From: Gari tellinella
Lineage: Eukaryota > Mollusca > Bivalvia > Cardiida > Psammobiidae
DNA: 64,000 nucleotides
Reading direction: 5' to 3'
Assembly (NCBI GenBank): GCA_922989275.2
Contig: OV277872.1
Span: 25,808,119 to 25,872,118 of the forward strand
In this document: in pieces, positions 1 through 12,070 of the stretch
How positions within the stretch are numbered: position 1 is the first letter of the stretch
Layout: every line of letters begins with the position of its first letter
Program-made: the position numbers and the translations under genes
The notes under the pieces: generated by a model
What the model saw: the letters and a program-made list of their open reading frames with translations, nothing else
What the model was told of the DNA's origin: nothing
Databases searched by the model: none

Positions 1-299
1 TATTCTTTGTGGTACCCAACTGTAGTGATAAGTAGTATGTGACTTTTACAATTTTAATTGTTTAATGTTTTTAAGTCTACAAGAAAATACATGCAAATGC
101 AAGTCACAACTTTGATTAAATAATGATACACCTCGGTAGGAATATTCATTTTTTTGCATTTTTTTAAGAAGCACATTTTTTAAACTTAATCATGTCACGA
201 CTGTGAATAAAAAAACAAGGTCACTTCAAGAGGTAAGTGGTTCTTAACCGTTGAAAAATCTGTTGCAAGCTACTTGAATGGATACTTAGCCCCATACTC

Positions 300-548
300 C
301 ATTATATATAGTTACACATTGTTACACCTTTAATTTATTCCTCTACCAAAGAAACTAGTTCCAGTTTATACTACAGTCATGGCTATGTTTGATAAGAAAT
401 ATTTTCTATATTCTAGCAGATAGTAGTTTAAAGCAGACTAAAAGTAAAGCAGAATTACCCTTATGGCACATTATGCTTTACTTTCAACTGGTTAGTGGTC
501 ACCTGGCTTTTAATGAATACTAGAAACAGGCTATAGGGTAATGGGTTA
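300..548 (+). mobile_element. Family C fold-back element, decayed copy
   Basis: This copy carries the family arms (GTTCCAGTTTATA, TATTCTAGCAGATAG), the central hairpin built on AAGCAGACT...AAGTAAAGCAGAA, and the right end GGGTAATGGGTTAA. The left terminus is degenerate. Confidence 0.6.
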
Positions 549-559
549 AATTGTTTGTA

Positions 560-817
560 AAAGTCGGTTTCTGCCATCTATGGGCTAATTGGACGCCCCA
601 GAGAGAGGGAAGCGGAAACAGAGAACCGGGTGTGATGCCCTGCTTTTATTATCGAAAGAGTTCTCTGGTTATTTTCGATGCCCTTTGTAAAACACTGATA
701 CATCTGACCTCAGTTTATAAAGTCTCATCCAAAGGACTTGGTCTGGCGGGGGATCGAACTCACGACCCCTGATGTCGTAAGCAGGCGCTTAACCCTCGAC
801 AACGTCCGCTGGTTAGG
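560..817 (-). repeat. tRNA-derived SINE, minus orientation
   Basis: On the minus strand, 731-817 reads like a tRNA: an A-box-like segment (TTGTCGAGGGTTAAGCG), then GTGAGTTCGATCCC as a B box. The tRNA-unrelated body would run toward 560. The tRNA-like part is degenerate and is not a functional tRNA gene. Confidence 0.5.
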
Positions 818-1529
818 TATATTGGTAAACATGCATGTATGGTTTATGTTTCAGAGGCAGCACAATCATGTCATAAAGTTTGGATGAGGTTAAGAGAATT
901 GTCAAGGAGTGGCTGAGGTATGCAGGGGACAGAAATGGAAAGATAAAGTGAAGAGAAGAAAATGGCAAGACAAAAGCAGGAACAAACCCATGTCACTGAT
1001 CCAGAAAGTTAGAAACACCTTATTATTATCAACATTTCAAATATGTGAGAAGACTGTTTGAACTCTTTAAGAACAATGATTCATAGATGTTTGCTCTTAA
1101 GACAGAGACATTTTATTTTCGGTAAGGCCTTTAAAAAGAGACCGAAAACCAGAATGTTCTATTTTATTTGATATGTAAACAATTGTCAGGTGTATAGAAA
1201 TAGTATTTTAAGATTAAAAACGTAAATATTAAGTTTTTAAGAAATTGGATCAATATTACAAATCCATACATTTTTTTTCAATAATAATTACTGATCATGT
1301 TTGGGATTCAATGTTGTGCAGTGAAAAAAATTAAAAACGAAAAAAGAAAGAAATATCCATCCCAGTGATGTCCTTTGCTAAGTTTATGTTACAATAAAGA
1401 TAGCTTTTTCACATCAAATTTTCCTTCTTTCCTGAAATTAATCTTTTTCTGAAAAACATCAACTTGCCATCTGGTTTTCAGTCTTGACCCTTTACCCCAC
1501 AGCCTGTTTCTCGTTTTGAAAACAGATGA

Positions 1530-2285
1530 CTACTTAACCTTTTACCTCCTCCCCCATAAATATGCCTTGAATATATCCCCCCTCTAAAGAAAGTAGTTCC
1601 ATTTTGTATTGTAATGTATGTACACCGTAAGAAATATTTCCTAAACTCTAGCAGATGGTATCTAAAGGCAGGTTGACAGTAAAGCAGATTGCAACTTAAC
1701 CCATTACCCAATAAATACACCTTTTTACGCCTTTCATTAATTTTTGTCTGAAGAATAAAGATGATGTTTGTACAGATATGAATATGTATTATAAGAAATA
1801 TGTTCTATATTCTAGCACATGATAGCTTAAAGCTGGCTGTAGGTAAAGCAGAATGCGCCTTAAGTTAAGGCACATTCTGCTTTACTTTCAACCTGCTTTT
1901 AGTGGTCATGAATCTTCAATACTAGAAACAGGCTATTGGGTAATGGGTTAAGGCACATTCTGCTTACTACTTACCTGGTCACCTGTCTTCAAAACTAGGC
2001 TATTTGATTACGAGTTAAAGCAGGTTGAAAGTAAACAGAATATGCATCAAGGTGCAATCTGCTTTACTTTTAGCCTGCTTTAAGCTACCATTTGCCCTAG
2101 GATATAATACAGAAGCTATTTTTCATGATGCACATTTACAATTGCAGAAAGTGGAATTATTTTCTTCAGTATAGGAATAGAGAAAATATTTCTTATGGTA
2201 CATTTTCATGACTGTATAAATTGGAACATTTATTTTCAGTTTTGGAATAAATTAAATGCATATTTATGTGGTAAAGGGTTAAAGC
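1530..2285. mobile_element. Cluster of family C fold-back elements
   Basis: A partial copy (about 1538-1700) abuts a nearly complete copy (about 1697-1951, right end GGGTAATGGGTTAAG). An opposite-orientation copy runs to about 2285. Each holds the hairpin AAAGCAGGNTGAAAGTAAAG with the inverted half GCTTTACTTTCAACCTGC. Confidence 0.65.
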
Positions 2286-2559
2286 CTGCAAAAATAATGG
2301 AATTGAACTGCATATGTCTAGAAACTTGATGCTTTTATAGGTTTTACCGTTTAGGCATTTTAAAATCAAGATTTGGAGAAAATATATAAATCTCAAAGTC
2401 TGAAAAATGATTTTAGGGTAGCTAGGGCAGAATTTAAACATTGGTGCAGTTTATGGCAAAAAAGGATGTTGTCCCCTTTATATAAGCACATATTTGTGAA
2501 TCGTTAAACATTTGTTTAATGTATTATCCTATAAACTGTTACTATTTTTTAAGACAAGA

Positions 2560-2771
2560 TACCACTTAAAGCGGGTTGAGGTAAAGCAGAATTTGCCTTA
2601 ACGCACATTCTGCTTTACTTTCACTGCTTTAAGCTACCATCTGCTAGGATATCATATAGAAATTATTTTTCATGATGCATCATACTCACAAGTTCACAAC
2701 TGTATGAAGCGGAACTATTTGCTTCAGTGGAGGAGTAAATTAAAAGCATATTCTTGGGGTAAAGGGTTAAA
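2560..2771 (-). mobile_element. Family C fold-back element, reverse orientation
   Basis: The hairpin lies at about 2566-2634. The arm carries TCTGCTAGGATAT and GGAACTATTTGCTTCAGTGGAGG, then GGTAAAGGGTTAA at the right end. Confidence 0.7.
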
Positions 2772-3180
2772 TAGATAGATATTGATATTATAATTGACAA
2801 AAAGTGTGCACCAGTATGCTAAGTTTGCCTGGAGTGGATAATTGAATAGGAAAAGTTAAGATGTTTATGTATTTTCAAAGATTTAGACAAACCCTGATAA
2901 TTAAAGAATTAAATGTTTGATTTTGTTTGTGTTTTTATGTCTGGCACTAACTGTATTTCAGCCATATCATGACATCCAGCTTCAGGCGTAGGAAGACCTA
3001 GGATGCTAATCTACACCGGATTTCTTTAACTGACTTCCGCTCTGATTTAGCACCAATTTAGAACCACCAATCTTCTGCTCTGCACCCAAGCTGGATGACA
3101 TCATATGATTGACTCTCATGAGAAGTATTTTTTCAAAATAGAACTGATGGGCTACAGATGGAAAATAGTTGACACATCTT
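2772..3180. other. No gene seen
   Basis: AT-rich sequence without a supported gene or recognisable repeat. Confidence 0.5.
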
Positions 3181-3600
3181 TGGCCCATGGCCAACATTGG
3201 TTCAACACATTTGTTGATGTTGACCCAAAGTTGGCCAAACGATAAATAGTATTTTTCCGCTGTTGGCCCAACGGTCCGCCAACCGTTGGCCCATCAGCAA
3301 AATGACGTTGGGCCAACATTGGTCCAACGATAAATTACTTTTTGCCAACATTGGTCCAACGTTGGCCCAACCGTTGGCCCAACCATCGAAATGACGTTGG
3401 GCCAACGTTGGCCCAATGTTGGCCCAACGATAAATAACATTTTCCCAACGTTGGGCCAACCGTTGGGCCAACCAAAAGCCAACGAGCATGCATAGTAAGG
3501 GCCAACGTCATCCCAATGTTGGGCCAACGAAGTGAACGAATGAACGACGTTGGGCCAACGAAGTGAATGACGTTGGGCCAACGTCAAAATGTTATCTGGG
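3180..3600. repeat. Palindromic TTGGGCCAACG repeat block
   Basis: About 400 bases are dominated by GTTGGGCCAACG and GTTGGCCCAACG, broken by short spacers such as ATAAATA. The unit is close to its own reverse complement, so both strands show long open frames of the N-V-G-P-T-L-A-Q-R type. These are by-products, not genes. Confidence 0.85.
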
Positions 3601-3839
3601 CGATTCCTATTGTATCTTTAATGCAAAAGGCACACAACACTGCTTCTATGCATACTTATCCTGCTCAAAGTTCCCTTCTACACATTGAAGGAAGCACATG
3701 TAACCGCGGTTTATACGGAGGAACCCCTCAGTAGCAAACAAATATAGGCTTATATCTCTGCTTCAGTGTACTAGTGTTTTAGAGGCTATTAACCCAACAG
3801 ATCTTTAATTCCCGAAAACAATAATAATTTTCTTTCTCC

Positions 3840-5430
3840 TTTTCAATCAAGTTTTATTCCTTGATACTCTACTATCGACCAAAAAACTATTTTCTTAATG
3901 CTTTCGTTAAGCATTAGACTCTGAAAAAGAGGTCCGTGTCATTTTCTTTGATATAAGAAAGGCATTCGACAGAGTATGGCACAGGGGTATTATATCTAAA
4001 CTAAAAGCTATCGGACTGTCTTTTGAGTTTTTGAAACTATTTTCAGATTATCTAGAAAACAGGTGACAATGCATTGTTTTACCAGGAGCCAACTCAGATT
4101 GGAATTACATAAAATCTTGTGTTCCACAAGGATACATAATCTTACCCCTGCTATTCTTAATACACATAAATGATATCGTATCTACTATTTCTTCCAACAT
4201 CAGACTGTTTGCTAATGATGCTAGTCTTTTTCTGACCATTTATCACAGAAATGAAGCATTAGCATCAACCGTATTATTAAACACTGACATCTCTAGATAT
4301 CTACATTGGCATCAGATTAGCTTGTAATATTTAATTCAATTAAGTCTGAGTCAATGCTAATCCTTCGACAGCAAAATGCACACATATTTCCGTCATTATC
4401 GATGGAGAATTCAGTCATTGCTGAAGTCACCGACCACAAACGTCGAAGATGATATATTTCTCGGGACTGTTCCTGGCATTCACATATTCATTATATAAAA
4501 ACAAAAGCTTGGCCTTAACTCAAAATCATGCACAGAGTTGTGCACCAATAAGATCGCAAATCACTTTAAATAATATACATGTGTGTACCTATCTTTTGTA
4601 CAACCATTTTGGAATACGGGGACGGGGTACAACCATTTTGGAATACGGGGACGGGGTACAACTGCACAATGTATGAAGAGGGTAAACTTAATACAAAATG
4701 AAGCTGCACGTATATATACATGACTTGTTTTCTTATTTAACCTTTCGAATGAAATTGGATGGGATAGCTTCGACGCTCCCAGAAAAAGTCACAAACTAAT
4801 AATGTTTTATAAAATGATCCACAATATCTCTCAACCCTACTTAACCTACATCATACCACGTACCGTCTCTGAATCTTCTCGATACAACTTAAGAAATGCC
4901 CAAGACATTCAAGTTCCGTATTGTATAACAAATAATTACTAAAATTCTTTTTTACCAACTGTTATTCGTAACTGAAATGCACTTCCGCCCGAATAAGAGA
5001 ATGCAAATTATATAGAATTTTTTAAACGACTTTTCGGGGCCTCCGTGGCCTAGTGGTATAGTCACTGTGACTTACATCACTAAGCTCCTCACCGCTGTGA
5101 GTTCGAATCCCAGTAGGGTCGTTCGGATTGTTCATGTGAGGAAGCCTTTCAGCTGGCTTGCGGAAGGTCGGTGGTTCTACCCAGTTGCCGATTTGTGCCT
5201 GAAACAGTGCATAAAGGACTTCTGGGGTCTTCCTCCACCTATAATTAGCTGGACGTCGCGATATGACTGAAATACTGTTGAAAGCGACGTAAAATCAAAA
5301 CAAATCAAATCAAATTAAACGACTTTTAAACAAGGACGGACTAAGGGAACCTTCACATTTTTTTTACGCGCTGGAAACAGAAAGTCCCAAATATAACATA
5401 CCCACTATATACAAAATGCAGTGCATTAAA
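3840..5430 (+). pseudogene. Decayed LINE reverse transcriptase and C-terminus (same family as 17.0-21.6 kb)
   Basis: With frameshifts and stops, the + strand encodes reverse transcriptase motifs. Motif A is F-F-D-I-R-K-A-F-D-R-V-W near 3944. A motif B relic, V-P-Q-G, follows near 4120. The catalytic box is changed to F-A-N-D-A-S near 4210, so the enzyme is dead. A thumb and C-terminal region with H-K-L-I-M-F-Y-K-M near 4790 matches the LINE at 17.9-18.5 kb residue by residue in places. The copy is 5'-truncated. A 30-bp segment is duplicated in tandem at about 4599-4658. A complete SINE splits it at 5035-5314. Confidence 0.85.
5035..5314 (+). repeat. Full-length tRNA-derived SINE (V-SINE/RUDI-like?)
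   Basis: The 280-bp element begins GGGGCCTCCGTGGCC and has an A box at 5046-5056 (TGGCCTAGTGG) and a B box around 5097-5111 (GTGAGTTCGAATCCC). A body and an A-rich tail of CAAAT units follow. Exact 13-bp duplications, TTAAACGACTTTT, flank it at 5022-5034 and 5315-5327, so the borders are firm and insertion was by LINE-type target-primed copying. The 3' part recurs at 18720 and 27690. Membership of the molluscan RUDI/V-SINE group is a guess from memory. Confidence 0.88.
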
Positions 5431-5440
5431 TGCAGATCTT

Positions 5441-6421
5441 TTTTATGCTCCCCTTTAGGGGGGAGCATATAGTCGCCGCTTTGTCCGTCCGTCCGTGTTT
5501 CCGTCCGTCCGTCCGTCACGCTTTTTTGTCCGGAGCATATCTCTTGAACGGTATACCGTAGGTTGATGAAACTTGATACAGTGATAGAGAATGACAGGAG
5601 GAGGTGCAGTGCACAAGAACCGTAACTCTCTCATCTCCCAATTTGAATTATCTCCCTTTTTCTTATAAAAATAATCAATTTTGTCCGGAGCATATCTCTG
5701 GACCGTTACACTGAAAGTTGATGAAACTTGTAACAGTGATAGAAGATGACTAAAGGAAGTGCAGTACACAAGAACAGTAACTCTGTCATCGCCCAATATT
5801 GAATTATCTCCCTTTTTCTAAAAAATTACAAAACAATTTTGTCCGGAGTATATCTCTTGACTGCTACACCGTAAGTTAATGGAACTTGATACAGTAATAG
5901 GTGATGACATAAGGAGGTGCAGTACACAAGAACCATGACTCTGTCATCTCCCAATATCTAATTATCCCCTTTTCTATTTAATAAAACAATCAAATTTTGT
6001 CTGGAGCATATCTCCTGAGCATTGCATTGTAAGTTGATGAAACTTGATACAGTGATACGAGATGACAGAAAGAGTGCTTTACTCAAGAACCATAACTCTG
6101 CCATCTCCCAATATTGAATTATCTCCCTTTTTCTACATAATTTTTAAAAAAAATCAAATTTTATGCCGCACTGTAACTTGAACCTTGATAATGTGTTAGC
6201 GGATGACAAAAAGAAGTGTAGTACACAAAAATTATAACTCTGTCATCTCCAATATTGAATTGCCTCCCTTTTTCATAATAAATTCATTTTTGTCCGAAGC
6301 ATATCTCCTGAATGTTATATCGTAAGTTGATGAAACTTGTTACTGTGTTCACCTACTAAACATGCTATACCTTGGGCTTTTTCTTTGTGGGGAGCATCCA
6401 TCGTTGGGAACGATATTCTTG
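5441..6421 (+). mobile_element. Tandem-repeat element with (TCCG)n, about 157-bp units
   Basis: The element opens with a hairpin (ATGCTCCCC...GGGGAGCAT) and a CCGTCCGTCCGT microsatellite. Units begin TTGTCCGGAGCATAT at 5526, 5681, 5839, 5997 and 6290, with one decayed unit between the last two. It ends GGGGAGCATCCATCGTTGGG. The plan (terminal hairpin, microsatellite, core repeats) resembles bivalve pearl-type or Helentron-derived elements. No protein is encoded. Confidence 0.7.
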
Positions 6422-6939
6422 TTTTTTCTATGAGTGATCGCGTAATACAAGATTAGTGATTGTTCTTAGCCCTGTTAACATTTCAAAGATACAGTACAAC
6501 ATTTGAAATTTCGGTTCTTTTTCACTATGAAATGGAAGACACTTGGAAATCAAGTGAGCCGATTTTGTGTTGCAAGTTCTTTAATCGAAGAATAATTGTA
6601 ACATCTTATAACTTGCGGCATATATTTACAACATTTATCCTTCCTAAAATGTTTTTACCATATTTTCAACGAAATACCTGGTTATTAAACTGGGGTATAT
6701 TGGCGGCTGGGCAGCGTCGATTAGGGTTTTCCGGTCAATAACCTCAGTTAAAATTAATATATTTTACCAAACTTAGTATGTAGGTAGCTTACTTGAAGAC
6801 CTAGCTTGAGATTATATTTAGGTATCATTGTGTCAAGGTTCAGTTCGCTGTCACTAAAAATAGAAAAACGTTTTCCGGTCAATTACTTTAAAAAAAATAA
6901 AACTAAGTGAAATCGGGTGTTAGAAGAATGATGGCTCGC

Positions 6940-7060
6940 TCACATTTGCTTTGGCGGCCGCCGTTATTTCTACGGCGAGTAGCAATTCCCCGGCCGCCGC
7001 AGAATTCCTACGGCGGCCGTGTGTTGCGCTCACATTACCTGAGGCTGCCGCACGGCGAGT
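6940..7060. repeat. GC-rich CTACGGCGGCCG repeats, left block
   Basis: Short inverted and direct copies of TACGGCGGCCG occur here and again at about 8760-8875, on both sides of the 7062-8490 element. They may be the two ends of one older element that the tandem-repeat element entered. Confidence 0.4.
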
Positions 7061-7061
7061 T

Positions 7062-8490
7062 TTAATGCCCCCAGAATCTACGATTCGGGGGCATATAGAT
7101 TTTGTCATGTCTGTTGGTCTGTCCGTCCGTCCGTCTGTCTGTGCCAAAAACCTTAGCCTTGGCTATAACTCTTGCATTTTTGTACCTGGACCTTTTATAC
7201 TTGGCATGTGTCGTCCCTGTATCAAGACCTTTCCATCCATACAAACCTTTTTGACCTTGTGACCTTGACATTGACCTACTTTTGTAAAAGAAATCTTTAA
7301 ATGGCTTTAACATTTGCACCAGTAGGCCCAGGGCTTTCATATTTTGTATGTATATTTCTTTTGTCAAGACCTTTTCAACCATACCAACATCTTTGACCAT
7401 GTGACCTTGACTTTTGACCTATTTAATCAAACTTTAACCAAAAACCTTAACCTTGGCTATAACTTTTGCATTTTTAAACCTGGGCCTTTTATACTTGGCA
7501 TGTGTATTCCTCATGGCAAGACCTTTCCAACCATATAAAACTTTTTGACCTTGTGACCTTGACATTTGACCTACTTTTGTAAAAATCTTTAAATGGCTAT
7601 ATAATTTGCACCAGTTGGCCCAGGGCTTTCATATTTGGTATGCATATTTCTTGTGTTAAGACCTTTCCAACTATACCAAAGTCTATGACCATGTGACCTT
7701 GACCTCGACCTTTGACCTATTTAATCAAACTTTAACCAAAAACCTTAACCTTGGCTATAACTTTTGCATTTTTGCACCTGGGCCTTTTATACTTGGCAGG
7801 TGTCTTCCCTGTGGCGAGGCCTTTCCAACCATACAAAACTTTTTGACATTGTGACCTTGACATTTGAACTACTTTTGTTAAAATCTTTAAATGGCTATAC
7901 CTTTGCCCCAGTAGGCCTACGGCTTTCATATTTTGTTTATATATTTCTTGTGTCAAGACCTTTCCAACCATACCTACGCTTTTGCCCTTGTGACCTTGAC
8001 CTTTGACCGGCTTTTGTATAAATCTTTATATGCCTATAACATTTGAACCAGTAGGCCTAGAGCTTCCATACTTTGTATGTACATGTACATTGTATGTTTC
8101 TTGTGTTAAGACTTGTTCAACCATGCCAATGTTTCATTAACCATGCGACCATGACTTTTGACCTACTTTTGCAAATAAGCATTACATTACAGAACATGAC
8201 GCTGGCTGGGGGCATTTGTGTTTCACAAACACATTGCTTTTCATCTGATCTTCACCAAACTTTCTGAAAATGTTTGTTGACATAAAATGGAGACCAAGTT
8301 GGATAACCAGCGGCGCCAATTTATGCTAGGCTCTTTGGAGTAATGGCCCTTGAATTCCTCAAAATGGCGCTTTTATGGCGCTCCATGACAGATTCTGCTC
8401 TCTAACTCGTACATTTTACATTTGATAGTCTGGAATCCCCTCCCTGTATCATCGGGGGCATTCGTGTAACTGGGACACGCTCTTGTTATT
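7062..8490 (+). mobile_element. Tandem-repeat element with (GTCC)n/(GTCT)n, about 295-bp units
   Basis: It starts with a hairpin (ATGCCCCCAGAATC...GATTCGGGGGCAT), then CCGTCCGTCCGTCTGTCTG. About 295-bp units follow near 7146, 7439 and 7738, each containing CCTTGGCTATAACT and GTGACCTTGACATTTGACC. It ends ATCGGGGGCATTCGTGT at about 8470. Same plan as 5441-6421 but different core sequence. Confidence 0.7.
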
Positions 8491-9145
8491 TATTGGGGTT
8501 TAAAAACCTGCTGCCTCCGTACGGCCACCAATCGGCAGTCGTGGAGGCCCAATCAGATGCTCTGCAACCAAAATGCTGCTCATGACACACCTTGGTTTTG
8601 CTACATGTTCACACAACTCATATCAGTCCAACTACACCATAAACTCAAATGACACATTTGGACAGCATTTAAGAACATCTAAATCTATTTTAGCTAATAA
8701 ACATGTTTTACAAATATGAACAAAAGTACAAATGCACAATAGGAAAAATGACCATTGAGTTTCGGCAGCCGTACGGCGACCGCAGAACCACCTTGCGGGG
8801 TGTGTTTTCTACGGCCGCCGTAGAAATGAAAAAATGTTATAACTCCGCGTTATAATTCTACGGCGACCTCTATGTCATAAACAATGATCATGCCTAGTGT
8901 TACTGGCCTGTGTCAGAACTTGATAACTTATCAGGCTTCATACGACGAACGGCTTGAAAACGTCGAAAAAGCCCTATAGTCATGAGCGGGAGACTTCGAG
9001 CACTGTAGAAACGTCAACCAAGGTACATGTATGTGTACGTATGGGTCTGTCAAGTTATACGTCGAATAAGTGACACTTGTTTGTCATTTGGATATTTTTG
9101 CGTGTTCTAGTTTTATTTATTTTTAGATTATATTATAAAATAACT
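8491..9145. other. No gene; GC-rich repeat remnants near 8760-8875
   Basis: This holds the second TACGGC(G/C)GCCG block and otherwise unremarkable sequence. No supported coding frame. Confidence 0.5.
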
Positions 9146-9259
9146 TTAAATATTATATGAAATAATGAAATGTAGAGCTATTACTGCGAAATCTCGAAAG
9201 GTATGACTTAAATTACTAAAAAATATATGCCAATACACACATATATGATTAGTATCGAC

Positions 9260-9424
9260 AATGGAAAAGAACAGGCATATAGTTGTGTCATCAGCGAATA
9301 GGTGTACTTTGAATTGACTTACATACCCGCGAAGATCGTTAATGTAAATGAGGAATAGTAATGGGCCGATGACATTACCCTGGGGGACACCTGATGGAAC
9401 TGGGATGGTGGAGGACATGTACAT
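9260..9424 (-). pseudogene. LINE reverse transcriptase fragment
   Basis: The minus strand encodes S-G-V-P-Q-G-N-V-I-G-P-L-L-F-L-I-Y-I-N-D-L (motif B) followed by L-F-A-D-D-T (catalytic motif C). Only about 55 residues are recognisable before the sequence becomes unrelated, so this is a short relic. Confidence 0.85.
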
Positions 9425-9429
9425 ATTTG

Positions 9430-10479
9430 CATCTACTGACAGAGACCTGAGAGACTGATCCTCTTATGTCATAGTGATGTAGCTTGGTCAGTAATATTTC
9501 GTGATTGACCATATTTAACCTTGTCCGCTTACTAACTCATATACATGTACTTTTCATCCAAGTATCATTACCCTTGAACAACTATAATTTGTCAATCTTA
9601 GCCTTGTCCTATTTGGGACGCAAGCAGTTTTATATAAAGCTGAATTGTAAAAAGTTTCTGAACATGTTGATATGAATGTGTAAAATCTTGGCCAATTTTG
9701 AATACCGACTAAATTGAATAAGGCATACTCAATTACAAAAAAGAACAAAACCATTTTAGCCCTGTTTTCTCTGTTACTGAAATAATTTTCATGGAAATGA
9801 GCCAGATTTTCGGACAGTTCAGTATTTGCAATGCTGGTAAGAAGGTCACAAATGACCACGTCATATCTTCTTTACCCCTTGAATGATTTTTATTTAACAG
9901 TAACGTATGGCCTTGTTGATACTATGTGTTGAACTTGAGCAGTTTTCTTATTGTGTCTTACTCCACCTTTTGTGGGATCCGTTCTGACTTGGTCAGTGTT
10001 CTAGTTACATTTGGAATCCACAATGGTGTGTACATGTACTAGCGTGCTTCTATTATGTAGCATTCATTTAATGTTTTTACTTTGACAATGCTTGACTACC
10101 ATACTTTTCAAAGGACTTATTTCAATTACATGTGTTAGTCAATATGGAGAATTGGAATGCTTGGTGACAATGGGTATAATGTCAGACTATATTGTGTTCA
10201 AATGGACATTCTAAAGAGAAAATAATGATTCCTTGCATCTCGGGAACAGTTTGAAAATTACGATGTCATAGATAGTTTTGGAATTAGTTAGCCGCAGATG
10301 TTGGTGGAATTGCCCAAATTTTGGGTAAATTTGGAGGTAATTTATTTTCATTATAAACACGTTTTTATTATTTTCTATAAATGCAAATGAAAAGAGGGAT
10401 ATAATTTTTCAGTTGTATAGAGTGACATTTTTAGGGGTTGAGAAATATCTTTGCTGTTTTCACCATAAATGCACCGCCA
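9430..10479. other. No gene recognised
   Basis: One minus-strand open frame of 101 codons (9554-9859) has no recognisable domain and no splice context. I regard it as chance. Confidence 0.45.
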
Positions 10480-12070
10480 CTGCTTGTTTTGGTGGCCATC
10501 TTGATTTGCACTGCACTATTACCTTAAATCCCTGTGGGTGAATTCCTTGACTTGCCATGGCATAAAATGCATTTTTCCTTTCTGTAATCTTGATTCTATG
10601 CGTGAGTGTATTTTTAGGTTTGATTCCTGTAGTATTCCAAAATGTTCAGCGGTTTTTGATTATTCGATAAAGTCACTTCCAAACAGAATATTTACTTTTG
10701 GTGGATTACGATGTTTACTTAATACTACGATGTTTGACTTTTTAGTGTTCATTTCCATGTCCCAGCTATTGCAATACGTGTAAACAATGTCAATAAGCTT
10801 GTGTAGTTGTAATGGAGTAATCGCAATTAGAGATAAGTCATCGGCGAATGCCAAGTTACCGCTCCGTATTGACATGATATTCGCCCCGTGACCGCTTTTC
10901 TTGAGAAGGTTAAGTAACTCGTCAATGTACGCTAGATAGTACTCGCCCTTGACGTACGCCTCTCTCTACGTTAATGACGTTTGACGTAACGTTGTTTGCT
11001 TTATCTACGCAATTAAGGTCTTCATAATATGATCTTAGTAGCCGTAGGCATTTCCCGTTTATTCCTAAACGTCCTAGTTTGACAAACAGTGATTTGTGAT
11101 TGATGCAATCAAAGGCGGCTTTTTGATCGAAAAGTGCTACGTACACATTACTGTTACGTTCTATATTATAATAGATTGTTTCTTGGAGATTAAATGCCGT
11201 TATAATGCAGCTCATGCTCTTTTGAAATCCGTGTTGTTGTGGTGAGGGGAATTTGTATTGAAACTCATCATTGTACTTATTCATTCTGTTTAGCATGACC
11301 TTTTCAAATAGCTTACAGAAACACGACATTGGGGAGATAGGTCTGTAATTATTTGGATCAGATTTGCTTTTGCCTTTACCTTTGTATTTTGGGATAATTA
11401 TGCTTTTCTTCAATGTATTGGGTGTTTTTTCGAAATGTAATATCGTGTTGAATAAAAAAAGTGATTCCTGGAATAAAGGAACGACCTGCAAAGATAATAT
11501 GTTCATTAAGTACTCCTTCGTGGCCTGGACTTTTGTTCTTACGTAGTGAATTAATGACTGTTAATTTCTCCTTCAGAGAAGGGTCTAGTGAGGGTTTCGT
11601 CTATTGAGTCGTTTTCTCGCTGCCGATACTCATTCAGTTCTTGTGTTCTAGCTGCGTTCTCGCTATAGTCAATGTTGTTGAAAGCCGTCGATGATGTTAT
11701 CGTTACAATATGACCTTCCGTTAATGTCTATTCGCGTGCAGTTTCCAAAGTGCTTTCCGCTTTTCTTCCGTAAGAGTTTCCAGAACATCCTGTAATCAAG
11801 TTCTGCGGTCTTATTAAGCTCATTGAAAACTGCGTTTTTACATTCAAGTTGATGTTGTCTTTGTGTTTGTCTGAATATTCGTTTGGCGTCCGTATATACC
11901 TTGTATGAGTCAAACGAATTACCACGAGGTCTGCCTTCCTTTATCCATACTTGGCGCTTTTCTCTGGCCCTAGTATGTGCGGCTTTTACGTCTGCTGACC
12001 AGTACGGTTTGCTTTCTTTATTTAACCTTTTACTCGGAAGCTGTGGTTTTACTGTACATGTATAAAGCCA
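10480..12070 (-). pseudogene. 5'-truncated LINE: linker and reverse transcriptase
   Basis: The minus strand carries, from high to low coordinates, a linker region with K-P-Y-W-S-A-D-V-K and G-R-P-R-G (11669-12060). Then come reverse transcriptase with I-P-K-Y-K-G-K-G-K, N-Y-R-P-I-S, F-D-Q-K-A-A-F-D-C-I-N-H (motif A), G-V-R-Q-G (motif B) and A-F-A-D-D-L-S (motif C, near 10845). Frameshifts separate the pieces, at least near 11510-11660 and 10880-10920. It differs from the LINEs at 17-24 kb: A-F-D-C-I-N-H and F-A-D-D-L in place of A-F-D-H-V-W and F-A-D-D-T. The endonuclease is missing. Confidence 0.85.

Noticed and set aside
3202..3587. Two overlapping frames rich in N-V-G-P-T-L-A-Q-R
   Set aside because: Translation of the self-complementary TTGGGCCAACG repeat, open on both strands for compositional reasons.
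5035..5120. A functional tRNA gene
   Set aside because: A and B boxes are present but the 3' side does not close an acceptor stem and continues into a SINE body with target duplications.
9554..9859. 101-codon minus-strand ORF
   Set aside because: No recognisable domain, no splice context and AT-rich chance-like composition.
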